From Musa acuminata AAA Group (taxonomy: Eukaryota > Streptophyta > Magnoliopsida > Zingiberales > Musaceae), in NCBI RefSeq assembly GCF_036884655.1, contig NC_088339.1:22924501-22988500 (forward strand): DNA of 64,000 nt, written 5' to 3'. Numbering within the stretch: position 1 is the stretch's first letter; every line of letters starts with the position of its first letter. The notes under the pieces were generated by a model, which saw nothing but the letters and a program-made list of their open reading frames with translations, was not told where the DNA came from and ran no database searches. The translations under genes were made by a program, and so were the position numbers. This document shows positions 1 through 11,755 of the stretch, piece after piece.

Positions 1-735
1 TGTTCTTCCTGAACACTAAAACATGATTATTTTCATTAGTTTGAATATATAAAGGAATTGCAGAAATCTTAGCATTAATTCACAGAAAATAGAAAATTTT
101 TAGCATTAGTTTGATACTTTCTTCATAGAGTATCAATTTATCTTTTCTTATTTCAACCAAACTGTGTTGGTTTTTGTTTACATCCTTTTTCAGATCTTAT
201 CCATCTTTTATTTTATTTTGAAATGCAGGAAAAATATGAAAAACATAGGTCGTCGGAGAAAATATCTTTTTTTTTTTTTAGGTTTTCTCGGATGATACCC
301 GTTTTCGTCAATTCCGAACGATCATCCCTATTTTAAAAATCTTAAAAATATCCTCCAAGAGCTATCAAATCATGTATTTTTCTGTTCAAATCTAAAAGTT
401 TTTTCACTAATTATTCATATTGTTTTTGCTTTAAAATACTATATGGTGTTTTAAAAATATTATATTATGTTTTTATTTCAAAAACACTATGGTATCGATA
501 TTTAGCTTAAAAATACTAGACAGTGTTTTTAACTGCCTTACTTTATTTTTTTTGGGATAAAAACACTACAAGGTTAGTTCAAAAACATTATATAGTATTT
601 TTGTTTTAAAAAACACTATATAGTATTTTTAAAACAAATAACATTATATAGTGTAAGTATTTTTAAAATAAAAACACTATATAGTATTTTTAAATTACTA
701 TATAATATTTTATGGATAAAAATAATCTATAAGAC
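1..735. repeat. AT-rich repetitive DNA with palindromic ACACTATATAGTATTTT-like motifs
   Basis: There is no gene here. From about 420 to 720 the sequence repeats imperfect units of the form AAAACACTATATAGTATTTT, a self-complementary core, about eight times. Around 255-298 lies a T-rich stretch ending in CGGATGATA. Its approximate inverted copy is at 3640-3690, beyond the Copia insertion. This suggests that the Copia element landed in an older non-autonomous, palindrome-rich repeat. A similar block of ACACTAT/ATAGTGT-type motifs is seen at about 30990-31280. The family assignment is not known. Confidence 0.45.
731..735. repeat. Target-site duplication (left copy), AAGAC
   Basis: The 5-bp direct repeat AAGAC immediately precedes the left LTR and recurs immediately after the right LTR at 3547-3551. 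Five base pairs is the usual Copia target-site length. The repeat fixes both ends of the element. Confidence 0.85.
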
Positions 736-913
736 TGATAAATCTCCCGTGATAACAACAGCCAAGATCTCCCCAACTATATGATGAGATATCGTAAATC
801 TGTTAAAGAAAATCTCCAAGAAAATTCTCCCTTCTTCTAAACATCTATAAATATGGAGTATTGTGTATTGTTTCAATCAATACAATCTTCTTCTTTCTAT
901 TTTATTTTTATCA
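736..913 (+). repeat. 5' LTR of Copia element
   Basis: This short LTR (about 178 bp) starts TG and ends CA. It matches 3347-3546 over nearly its whole length, sharing the AGATCTCCCCAACTA and CAATACAATCTTCTTC segments. A TATA-like CTATAAATATG lies at about 845-855. The bases after the LTR (914 onward, TGATATAAATCT) resemble a decayed initiator-tRNA-Met primer-binding site (usual form TGGTATCAGAGC). Confidence 0.85.
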
Positions 914-1103
914 TGATATAAATCTGAAGTTTCAACGGTCTTTACCAACTTTCGAAGATTGGTCGAGAACTTTTTTCAGTCTAAAATTAAAACTGTTTAC
1001 TTCGATGGTGACGATAAATATCAAGCCCTCACCTATCGGCTCCGTTGAACGCAAACATTGACATATAGTTAAAACTGGTCTCGCACTCCTACACTAAGCC
1101 TCT

Positions 1104-1478
1104 ATGCCACCAACTTTTTGGACTGCAGTATTTCAAGCTACCATCTACCTCATTAATCGTATGCTCACTCCTGTCATTGAGTATGAGTCACCATTTGAGA
1201 AATTATTTCATAAATCCCTAAACCTTCAAAAACTTAAAGTGTTTGGATGTTTATGTTATCCATGGTTCCGTCCCTATGCCTCACATAAGTTAACATCAAA
1301 ATCTAAACCTTGCATTTTCATTGGATACTCCCTTGACCATAATGCTTTTCGATGCTATGAACCCCAACCTCAAAAAGTCTTTATGTCTCGTCTTGTTATT
1401 TTTATAGAGAATACCTTTCCGTTTCACAATCTTGAGTCTCCTACTATGCGACCTACTCCATCACATATATATCATTAG
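1104..1478 (+). pseudogene. Copia integrase C-terminal fragment
   Basis: An open frame of 124 codons matches the region after the catalytic core of plant Copia integrases: TFWTAVFQATIYLINRM, then PFEKLF, KVFGCLCYPW and CIFIGYS. The catalytic DDE residues would lie upstream and are absent. The frame ends at a stop, after which a Ser/Pro/Thr-rich linker continues in degraded form to the RT region. Confidence 0.85.
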
Positions 1479-1763
1479 AGTACGTCATTAATCCCGTCAA
1501 TTGAGTCTCCCATAATATCATCCAGTCCTTCTCCTCAAGATCCACACTCTCTCCTTCTCTCGGTGCAACAGCTCCTCACCCCTTCCATTGTGCCTCTCCC
1601 TTATTCATAAGCTTCCCTTACGAATGAAGGCATTCCCTCGGAATCACAATCATTACCTTTATCCTCTTCTGGGACCAATGGCATTGAAGTCTCTCAGCCT
1701 ACCTTAATCTGTGCCCCTCCACCGCCTATACCTACAACACACTCTATTGCCCTTGGACATCCA

Positions 1764-3190
1764 ATGATAACATGCTCCAAAAGTGGTGTCTTTAAACCAC
1801 AACAAATCCTTGACTTATATACCATCACTACATCCTCGTCAAAGACCACTAAACCTACCACAATTACTCAAGCCCAAAAATCTATATACTGGCATAAAGC
1901 CATGTGTGAAGAATATGATGCACTCCTCAATAATTCTACATGTACCTTTGTACCATATCATCCCACACAAAACATCATCGGGTGTAAGTGGGTCTTTCGA
2001 ATTAAGCGGAACCTAGATGAATCAGATATAAAGCGTGTCTAGTGGCCAAAGGGTTTCATCAACGACCTGGTGTTGACTTCACAAAGGCATTCAGCCCTGT
2101 TGTTAAATCTACAACAATCCGACTTATTCTGAGTTTGGCCATCTCAAAAGACTAGCATTTACGTCAACTCGATGTTAACAATGTCTTTCTATAAGAGACC
2201 CTAACTGACGATGTCTTTATGCAGTAGTCTCCTGACTTCATCCACCCTCAATATCTAAATCATGTTTATAAACTGTAAAAAGCTATTTATGGACTTCGTT
2301 AGGCTCCAAGAGTTTGGTACACCGAACTTGACTCGTTTTTGGCATCAATTGGCTTCATCAACTCTAAGTCTAATACCTCGTTATTTCTTCGTCACTAAAG
2401 TGGTAATATATTATATCTTCTGGTATATGTGGATGATATTATTGTCATAGGCAACAATCCTATACAAAATCAAGACATTTTTCAAGCATTTAGCAAATTG
2501 ATTCTCCCTTAAAGATCTAGGAACCTTGAGTTATTTTTTGGGAGTGGAAGCAACATACATATCTTCTGAGCTCTTCCTATCACAACGAAAGTATATTCAA
2601 GATGTATTATCTAAAACGAACATACAAGATGCAAAGGTAGTTGCAACACTTTTGTCTACTAGCGAGTCGCTCAAACTATGTGATGGAAGCCCTGATCGCA
2701 AATGAGATATCTGGATGGGTGAGAGATAAGTACTGCAAGGAGCCAAGGACTTGACTCCTTGCAGTACTTATCTCTCACCCGTCCAGATATCTCATTTCGG
2801 TCAATAAATTATTCCAATTCATGCATTGACCATCTACTATATATTGGTCTGCAATCAAACGAATATTGCGATATCTTCACGGGACTATCAATCATGGCCT
2901 TTTTTTTCGTAAACACTCCCCCCTTCATTTCTATGCCTTGCTGATACTGATTGGGAAGGGAGTTTCAAGAAGCAAAAGACAGTTGCACGTTTTACAACTG
3001 AAGCTGAATACCCTGCCATTGCCACCTCTGTTGTAGAACTCAATTGGGTCATGAATCTCCTCAAGGAACTTGGCATCAACATCAACTCTACTTCTACAAT
3101 ATATTATGACAATGTCGAAGCCACTTATCTATGCGTCAATCCGGTATTTCACTCACGCATGAAATACATCGCCATCGACTTTCACTTTGT
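1764..3190 (+). pseudogene. Copia reverse transcriptase / RNase H remnant
   Basis: Fragments in all three forward frames recall the Copia RT: WHKAMCEEYDALLNN and IGCKWVFRIKRN (1890-2010), then [19 protein letters not shown] just past 2042, LVYVDDIIV (2420-2446) and QYLSLTRPDISF (about 2760-2797). RNase H-like and tail sequence follows to about 3190 but is shifted and interrupted. It cannot encode an active enzyme. Confidence 0.82.
2701..2796. repeat. Near-perfect 42-bp-arm inverted repeat (hairpin) inside the Copia RT/RNase H junction
   Basis: The left arm 2701-2742 is the reverse complement of 2755-2796 with one G/T-type mismatch, separated by a 12-bp loop. The right arm encodes the normal Copia peptide around YLSLTRPDIS, so it is the ancestral copy. 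The left arm is a templated inverted duplicate that replaces the upstream coding sequence. Confidence 0.9.
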
Positions 3191-3346
3191 GCCAGAATAA
3201 GTTGTCAGACATCAACTACATGTTTCTCACATACATACGACTGATCAACTAGCGGACTCTCTCACGAAGCCTCTTACTCACAAATTGCTTTCATCACATT
3301 GGTCCAAGAACGACGTCGTTGACAGAAGGATCGTCTTGTAGGGGCA

Positions 3347-3546
3347 TGATAATAGTCAAGATTTCCCATGATAACAACCTCAATAACAGCCAAGATCTCC
3401 CCAACTACATGATGAGATATCGTAAATCTGTTAAGGAAAATCTTCCTCTATTGAGGAAAATTCTCCCTTCTAAATATGTATAAATATGTAGTATCATATA
3501 TTGTTTCAATCAATACAATCTTCTTCTTTCTATTTCATTTCTATCA
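3347..3546 (+). repeat. 3' LTR of Copia element
   Basis: This LTR starts TGATAATAG after a short purine-rich AGGGGC tract and ends CTATCA, followed by AAGAC. It is about 20 bp longer than the left LTR because of small insertions (for example the extra TCCTCTATTGAGG segment). Confidence 0.85.
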
Positions 3547-3753
3547 AAGACATCGTAAATAATTGACAAATTTTTTTTTTGAAAAGATATTTTTGAAACA
3601 TTATAATTAAATATGACTGTTTGAAAATTATATAAAAAATATATCATCCGAAAAAAAATCTAAGAGAAAATGTTTCTCTGAAATGGTAGCCCAAAAGCAT
3701 AAGTATAATTTCTTTTCCTAAAGATGATCACTTGAACATGTGTCTATAACATC

Positions 3754-3814
<61 letters not shown>
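3754..3814. repeat. (ATT)n microsatellite
   Basis: About 20 units of ATT/TAT with a single G interruption. Confidence 0.97.
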
Positions 3815-3815
<1 letters not shown>

Positions 3816-5072
3816 TGTGATGTGACCGATTCAAAGTCACCGTTCTCATGAAGTTTTACGGAAGGGGTGTGGACAAAGACATGGGATTGGCTTCTAACCA
3901 GTCAACCATGTTCTTCCAAAACGCTCATTGAATTATGATATCGGACAACCACTTGACCCAAAATTCCTCCTATTGACCCAATATACAGATGGTGATACCT
4001 CCTTTAAATTATGATGTTGCTAATCCAAAGCATCTTAAGCCTCGTCCTAAGGAAGTGTCTAATCCACGGTGATATCAAGAACATTTTTGTTTTTGATGGT
4101 CTCTGGATCATAACAAGTCATTGGATTTCAAAATAGATGAAATTAGTTCCACCTAATTTGTTTTTCAACAATCGAATTGGTATGACCATTAAGGAGTTCA
4201 ATATTCGTTTAGTAGATCTATAATCCAATTATATCATAAGTTTATCGAGAGGAATATTTTATATAATTTGTTGACGTAGGTATTACCTTTTCAAAAGACT
4301 TTTTGTTATCTCCCTATGCTAATATGATATATCATCCATTAAACACAAGTTAAGTTTAGATTGTTCGAAAATAATATCTACGTCAAGATTATATTATAGT
4401 CGATATAAATTGTTTGAAAATAATATCTACATCAAGATTATATTGTAAACAAAACTTAATATAAATTGGGGGTGTACCAATAAGCGGGTGCAAACAAGCA
4501 ATGAAACCAACAACAACAAGACATCCAATTATTCAAAACAAATTAATGTGAATAAATTGACAAATAAAAAGATTTCATAGTATCTTGGACAAGTTTGATG
4601 TTTACCCACTAAACTTGGCCATGAAGATGCAAGTGAGAGACTTCACAGCACTGTTATTTTCTGAAAGGCCTCTGCATCAACTATGGAGGACAAACTTTTA
4701 ATTTGTTGCATACTTTTGCTTAGAATTACACATATTATAAACAAATTTTAGGAAAAACTTTAGTTATGTAAAAGATAAAAAAGATAGATATACCCCTATT
4801 CATATTCAACCTTAATTCACACATTTAGGATTTCCAAACCCTCATCTGCATATGGCTATAGTTTGTATTGCACAAATCTTTTCTTATCAGATACAAAGGT
4901 TAAATATTAAGGGTTGACATTAAATATTAAATATTTATTAAATATTATCTACCAGCGATAGTTAATTATTATGATAACAAAATATTAAGGGTTAAACATT
5001 TTTAATTGAAATGATTATTAGTATTCATGAATGGTAATGCTCAAATTGAGTTTTTGGGTGGATGAACGAAAG

Positions 5073-5074
<2 letters not shown>
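3815..5074. other. Intergenic, no gene seen; 49-bp tandem duplication
   Basis: AT-rich sequence with no supported ORF. At 4361-4449 an imperfect tandem repeat with period 49 is visible: TTGTTCGAAAATAATATCTA is followed by a copy starting at 4410 that differs at a few positions. Confidence 0.6.

Positions 5075-5146
<72 letters not shown>
5075..5146. repeat. (AT)n microsatellite, about 36 units
   Basis: Uninterrupted AT dinucleotide run of about 72 bp. Confidence 0.98.
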
Positions 5147-5149
<3 letters not shown>

Positions 5150-6216
5150 GAAGATCTTAATCCATGGAGTGACATATATTCTATACTAAAATATGTAAGA
5201 GTAAATGCAAAGACAAATATGTGAAAACTCTTTTTTATGTGGTTTTTTTTTTACATTTTAAGTTCCCATATTAATTTTTTTTTCCACTTCAATTCTCCAT
5301 CATATCACACAATCTGAAGAAAAATATGTAAAGGAAGACCTTAAACTTCAAAGAATTAATATAAAGTTTTTTTTTTTTTTTGGGTGCTAAGATTAGGGTT
5401 TTTTAGGAGTTGAAAATTTAATGGTATTTTTTTCTTAACATATTTTGAACATCTTAGGAATCACATCTCCCTATCTTTACTAAAAATGAAAGTTCAACCA
5501 CTATTTTCACAACAAATTATTAAAAAATAATAAAATATTATTGTTGAGATACCAAACTTAAATATCAATAATAAATATAAAAAAATAAAGCTCATTTTAT
5601 ATTTTTTTAATTCGTCGTTTTAATTTTACTAAAAGAACACCAAATGAGTTTCTTCATCCACTAAAAACTAGGAGTAATTAGTTTTTGATTTCCATGAATT
5701 TATTTTTCTTTTTTAAATGTATTGTTCTTTAAGTAATTTATTCTCCAAACAACAAGCGGTTTTAACTAACAAAACCTAAAAAATAATTATCCATCCTAAC
5801 ACACGAGAACGATGTTGTCACCTCCGTGTAGTATTTGGCCGTGGGGGAAAGGACGGAAAGCGACGGTGGGAATGAGCACCACCGCCAAAACAAGACGTTA
5901 AAGTGGCAGAGCAGTACAGGTTAGGTTAGAAGTAGCTCTCCGGGCGTCATCACCGGCCACGGCAAAGATCGATTCATACCTCTCAGAGAATTTAAAGTTC
6001 CAACTGAAAGTAACCTCATTTATATATGCTACTGTACACAAGAAGAAGTAAGAGAGAGAGAGAGAGAGAAAGAGAGAGTCGTATGTCTTTGGTCATTAAA
6101 AATATATACTTGTGTCCAAAGAAAAGATCTCAGCACACACGAGACGAGAGAAAGGGGTCGTCGATATGTCATCGTCTCCTTAGAAATAAAAATGCTTGTG
6201 TCCAAAGAAGAGCTCT

Positions 6217-6248
<32 letters not shown>

Positions 6249-7680
6249 GAAGAATTTGAAGCTTTTTACTGCACTAAAGCATGTTTGACATACCAAAGAT
6301 TTTGAAGCTTTCACCAAAGATAGTGAAAGGGAAAGGATGTATATAATTACATGTATACAACACCATTAATATGAACTTAAAAATTTTGAATCATGCGATA
6401 AAATACTATAAATTCATATCTCTATTCAAAATAGGAAACTTCACTGGATCAGCTTTCCTTTGACAACAACAAACCATCTTTGCATTTTAAAGCTGAACAA
6501 AGCTTTGCAACTGTCAATCAGCTTCTTAGTGGCAAAGAAAATGGCCTATGAGATTAATTAGCTTTCAGTCCTATGAATCTTAATTCAACTGTTAATTAGC
6601 TTTTAGGTTTTCCAACATGCTTTATATCCCTCTAAATCCAATTTCTCATAGTAAAAATCCTCTTAACCATTAGTTAAAATCCTGAATTAGTTAACCTGAC
6701 TTTTTCTGTATGGATATCAGAGAGAAATATCAAAAACTATTAAGGTAAATATTAAGAGCTTTGAAAGAACAAAGATAAACTCCGTAAACACTATATAAGA
6801 AAGAGGTTAGCAATCCTTAATCCGCGTATGGTGACATCCATCTTGTTGCTCTTTCTAGAACAAACAAAGTAACGTAGCTTTTTTCCCTCATCATCATGTC
6901 ACATCTTCTTTTTCCTCTCATGGCTGCAATGCTTTATTGGGCCCGTTCCCTGTGTCTCCCGAGGAGTTCCCATTTCCTGTTGTCACTTTGCCAGGACAAG
7001 TGATTCCATGGAAGAAACAAGCACCGATGGAGGGAAGAAGAAAGCGATCCCCACTTTTGTTGCCATGCTCACCACAAGTGAGTGACAGCATTTTTCCACA
7101 CCCACTTAGGCTTGTTCTACCTAATATATATGGAATTGAAGGCATACAAACGCTCCCCTTCAGATGCTTTCTTCTGACTTGGCCTTGCATGGTCCATTAA
7201 AGCTTTGCATTATTTACATGAGACCAAAGGGTTGTAGATTTAGTCAACTCAACATTTTCTTTTACACCATATACCTTAAATAAAGCCTAAGCAAAAAATA
7301 TTTTATAAATAGGATTTGGTCTCACCATAACATGAGATGATATGATTATGATAGCAAGAGAATGGCCAAAGGGCTCCAATGCCGATAAGACTCATCACCT
7401 CAAGTGATGATTCTTCCATGTAACTCATCGGAATCACACCATAAACTCATATGGATGGTGGATAAATAATACGAGTAAGAACGCTAATGCATGAAATATT
7501 AAGGTTATAAAGATTTTATTTCATGCATTATCATTGCTACGATCGACGCATAACTTTCAACAAAAACACATACTAATGAATCCAATTGTAATGATGAAAT
7601 AAATCAAGAAAGAATTGAAATATTACATTAATAAACATTTTTATACGATATATATTTATATAATTGTAAGGTTAAGCAAA
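5147..7680. other. Intergenic; GC-richer island, GA microsatellites, unassigned ORFs
   Basis: No gene is recognised. A GC-rich island at about 5810-5970 contrasts with the AT-rich surroundings and could be a promoter or exon remnant. An imperfect tandem duplication covers about 6050-6249. Each half pairs a TTGTGTCCAAAGAA segment (6111 and 6194) with a CTCAGCACA segment (6129 and 6213), and (AG)n tracts lie at 6051-6078 and 6224-6249. At 6899 a 35-codon ORF starts with a hydrophobic stretch, and a longer frame runs across 6937-7200. Neither resembles a known plant peptide family. Confidence 0.4.
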
Positions 7681-7752
7681 TCCGTTGTAGTCTAGTTGGT
7701 TAGGATACTCGGCTCTCACCCGAGAGACCCGGGTTCGAGTCCCGGCAACGGA
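7681..7752 (+). tRNA. trnE-CTC: tRNA-Glu (CTC)
   Basis: A 72-bp cloverleaf. The acceptor stem TCCGTTG pairs with CAACGGA. The D arm carries AGTCTAGTTGGTTAGGAT. The anticodon arm CTCGG-CTCTCAC-CCGAG presents anticodon CTC, which reads GAG. The T arm is CCCGGGTTCGAGTCCCGGG-like with the GGTTCGAGTCC B-box. No intron is present. A TTTTT run at about 7759-7763 is the Pol III terminator. Confidence 0.96.
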
Positions 7753-7867
7753 ATCTAATTTTTCCATAATTTCATTTTCACTTTTCCCCCTTTTTGTCCC
7801 TTTTATTTATTTTTTGTTCCATAAAGCAAATACATATCTCGTACAAGTCCAATTTTCTGTAATATCC

Positions 7868-7869
<2 letters not shown>

Positions 7870-7910
<41 letters not shown>
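7870..7910. repeat. (TA)n microsatellite
   Basis: A run of about 20 TA units between the tRNA gene and the 3' end of the PP2C gene. Confidence 0.97.
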
Positions 7911-7913
<3 letters not shown>

Positions 7914-8062
7914 TGTATGCGATAGAATGAAACCTTCCACTTTGTTTTGCTATTCAATTGCCTTGATTTTGTTTTCTTGTAAAGCAAGCTTCTTCTTTCT
8001 TTTCAGCGAACCAATCCCAACTAATCTCTAATCCCTCCAATAGGATGTGAATGCAATTTTTC

Positions 8063-11000
8063 TCAACATCTGAAACGAATCATGATGCATGAAATATCGT
8101 CTTTACTCTTCCTTGCCAAGGCTTCCGTCGTCAGACGCTTCGCTGCAGCCTGAGGATCCTTTATGGATTTTACGAGATCGACAGCTTCCTGATTGTTGAT
8201 TACCTGAATAAGCGAAGAAAGGTTATAAAAGAAAAGAAAAAGTAAAGTGAAATTTGCCCATCATTACCCAATTGTCTAATAAGTCATGCAGGCAATGAAT
8301 GCAATCTTCTTGAAAGAGAGAAAATGGAGAAGACATAACTGGGGAGATTCATCATATGCAGATAACAATGGCACCTAGATTATTACAATAGCTATTGCCA
8401 GAAAGGGGAAGAGTATGTATAGGATCCTCACCATGCTATGATCTCAGGCAGTAAACAAAACTGAACCCAGGTAGGCCATTTTTTCTTCTTACAATTTGGA
8501 AAACTATATAAAGCCAGAGGAGAGGGTTTCCAAACAAATTTTTTTAGCTTAATGCAGAAGAAATTAAAGGATTTAGGACCACTGACCTTCCACAATCCAT
8601 CACTCGCAAGTATAACAAACTCTGTCGTCGAGTCTATTGGGACATGTCTAACATCAGGTTCTGAACTTAAATGTGCCTTGAGGCTTTGGTCACCGAAAGC
8701 CCTTGCGACCGCAAGTTGGCCATTAACACGGGGAACATCACCTGATCATATCAAGAAGTTTCAGCCCACCCAATGGTCTAGTGCTGGTGACAGTCATTCA
8801 TGTCAAGTAAAGTCTACAGCATTGAAAGGAAATCATTACCAGGAAAAATTGTTACGAAACCGCCTTGCTTTTCGATCCTACTTCGCTCCACATGGGGCTC
8901 ATGATCGATGGTGAGTTGCTTAGCAGCCCCTCTTTCAGACAAGACAGCTCTGGAGTCGCCTATGTTGCCTATCCACAGATCTTTGCCATCAACTACAATC
9001 ACTGTGACTGCTGTTGAACCCCCAGGCCCCAAATGCTTTGAGTTTTCAAGAATAGCATTATTTGTGGAGCAGTAAGCATTCTTAATTGCCGATTTAGGAT
9101 CGCTCCAAAACAAAGGCTGCAGCAATAACAAATGAGAATTATCATTCTGAAGAATTTGATATTGTACAAATAGTGAAAAAGGCTCAACTTCAAGAATAAT
9201 ATTCACATGAAAGCAAAAACAGAAGAAATCTTGAGAGAAATAGTTAAGCCCTGAGAATTAAAAAAACAATTTGGTTATATTTATAATCCTTAAATATATA
9301 TACTATGAACTTAAGGAGTCATGTTTACCTACATGAATGGTCTTCCTCTTCAACATCTTTTATCTCAGATTATAAAATGTAACAAGAAAAAGTAAAATAA
9401 AAGTGCCAATTAGAGGAATAAGGATGGTGGAAAAAGAATAATATATACCTCTTTTAGTATGTTGTCAAAAAGGGTGGCTTGCAGGAAGCTTGGTACACTA
9501 TCCCCAAAATGACCATCAAAAATAGCAAATAGGCCAAGCTCATGATTTTTTTCATATCTATATTTTGCCACATGGTAGTCTTCCATATCGTGACCTGATT
9601 TCCCTTTCACCAAGTGGAATCCATGAGATACTTTGGTACTTGACAACTTGCTCCGCCCTTTCCCAGTATCCGCAGATGATGTATTGAGGCATGCTGTGCT
9701 CTTCAGCAAATAAGATATACAAAGTATGTGCAAGTAAGCATCAGTATGTGCTATTAAAGAAAAAATAGGGTTAAGAGCTGAAAGACAAAAGGCAAAATAG
9801 CAGTCCCAGTGACAAAACAATATTTTCCTTGGTTCTCAAAGGGGGTGATGGAATAAAAACTCAGAAATAAGAAAAATAACATTTGGCTGAAGAATGTAAA
9901 AAGATGATTTAACAAGTTAATTTAAACAGCTAAAAATATCCATGTTGGAGTCTTGAAAAACAACAGGGATATCCCATATTCTCTATGATGCTAAAAAAAC
10001 AGCCCTTTAAGTTAGAAATCAAAAGAAGACAAACATGCTCATACATTCGTAACTAAGAAACACTTGGGTATTCAAATATGCACAAGTATTTAGTGCATTT
10101 CGGCTAACATTTGTGCTCTAGGCATAAGCAAATGTAGGATCTATATATATATATACATATACATATATATATATATACATATACATATATATATCCCAAA
10201 TTTATCACTTGATATTTGCCAAATTTTCAGCGTATGCTATACTTTATTTGCTTGCACAATCAACATTAACTTTGTTACCATCACCAACCCATAAGAATAA
10301 CAATAACCAACAAGCAAGCAACTATTTTCAGGTTGGTCAAACAGAAGTTCAAGCTGCAAACATGTTGGGAAGAAAATGTTCATGGAAAGACTTTTATTTC
10401 ATTTAGACTTTTAAGAAATGAGATAGCAACAACTTGTGTCATGTTCTCTGCCAGTTTTAGCACATGGAATGAAAGTGTTTCTTGGGACAACTAATTTCAG
10501 ACATGATTAATTCATATGCAGGTCATAACCATTTCAGGCTGATTATGCGGTCTCTACACAACAACCAGTCGAACTTCCTTTATGTATAACTTCACAATCC
10601 TTGCATGTAATTTCTATTTACCTTTCTAGTGAGAAATAAAATCTATCAGGCTATGATTCTGTCTATTTGAATAAGCAATAGAATAATTATCTTTTTTCAT
10701 TACAGTGAGCATTAACAACCAGAGACAATTATAATACCACCTTCTTTATTACGGTATCACATAGTGCCACCAGGAATTATTCTCTAGAAAAAGGTAGACC
10801 TAACAAGCTTTACTATAAGTAATTATGCGACACAACCCCAACAGACAAGCAACACGAATTAAAATTCTGCTAAACTTGTATGCTTTAGAAGAAGGGTAGA
10901 AGCGACAAGCTTTACTATAAGAAGTGATGCATATGGTAAAGCCACACATAAGCAAGAGAACAATTCTCAGACCAGCCACCTGAAACAGGTACCATCCCTT

Positions 11001-11755
11001 TAAAATTCCTCTGAAATTTGAAACACACAAGACGGGTAACAGTAAGAAGCTTTTTACTGCAAGAACTAATGTTTATCTTAAATGCACAAATAAGCCATGC
11101 CCCAATGGTACTCGACCCCAGTGGACAAGCGTGCTACATATACAATTAAGAGGTTCAGCGTCCCAAATCTCAGTCCTTGTGACACAAAAAAGGGGATGTT
11201 TTTGAAGTCCTCGATAAATAGATCAACTAATAATTTTGTCAAAAGACGAACCAAACATGATCATACTACGAACCGAAGAATTAGTTAGTATTAACAACTT
11301 CAATTTCTGATTCCTTTTAGATGAAAGATAAAAATGGACTTCAACCATCTTCATAAAGTAACAAAGTAAGATTAACGAAGAGAAAGAAATTTATGATCGG
11401 ATGATACAAACAAACTGCAGATATTCTTCCCAATTAACTATCCTGTCATAAATCGAACTAGTAATTTTCCTTCTATCTACAAAAGTGGATGTGTTTACAT
11501 CCAATAAAACGTCAATCACGCCCCTTATGTCATCATGATCGAAGCCTCCGATCCATTAGCAACCATATCAACGAAAACCCTAAAACATTTCCCGATTCCA
11601 TCAATATTCGATCCTACCGAACTAGAAACAATCAGCTACTCAGCTACATCTACTTTCCAGAAGCGAAAGAAACCGCAACGAAACGTCGGGAACACAAGGT
11701 GAGGGAAAGAGATTGCACCGACCTTGATGATGTTGATGAATTCGGACCTTTTCAT
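8063..11755 (-). CDS. Protein phosphatase 2C (PP2C), plant PIA1/WIN2-like clade
   Basis: Mg2+/Mn2+-dependent Ser/Thr phosphatase. I joined five minus-strand exons: 11755-11723, 9700-9449, 9116-8840, 8741-8587 and 8203-8063. All junctions are GT..AG in matching phase, giving 285 residues. The N terminus is MKRSEFINIIK, followed by a GKGRSK linker. The catalytic fold begins with HGFHLVKGKSGHDMEDYHVA (about 36-55). The metal-binding FDGHFGD is near 72-78, GGSTAV and IGNIGDSRAVLS lie mid-protein, FPGDVPRVNGQLAVARAFGD follows, then LASDGLWKV, and DDISCIMIRF near the end. The metal-ligand Asp residues are all kept, so the enzyme should be active. The length is normal for this small cytosolic/nuclear clade. 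Intron 1 is about 2 kb and holds an AT microsatellite. The clade assignment is by recall; the PP2C call is firm. The first exon is short and is the least certain part. Confidence 0.93.
10142..10194. repeat. Compound (AT)n/(ATAC)n microsatellite in PP2C intron 1
   Basis: ATATAT runs interrupted by ACATAT units within the first intron of the PP2C gene. Confidence 0.9.

Larger units (their letters stand above)
736..3546 (+). mobile_element. Degenerate, internally deleted Ty1/Copia LTR retrotransposon
   Basis: The element is complete by its ends (LTRs plus AAGAC target duplication) but only 2.8 kb long. Gag, protease and the N-terminal half of integrase are gone. The interior begins around 1025-1040 inside the integrase core. 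The integrase C-terminal part follows (1104-1478, with the VFGCLCY and FIGYS blocks). Next come reverse transcriptase remnants (KWVFRIKRN near 2000, YVDD at 2426-2437) and then an RNase H remnant (about 2900-3190). Stops and frameshifts interrupt every domain, so it is a dead copy. A long inverted duplication sits at 2701-2796. LTR divergence and coding decay suggest an old insertion. Confidence 0.88.

Noticed and set aside
3754..5146. CRISPR-like or satellite array
   Set aside because: The repeats are simple microsatellites and one 49-bp tandem duplication, with no spacers and a eukaryotic context.
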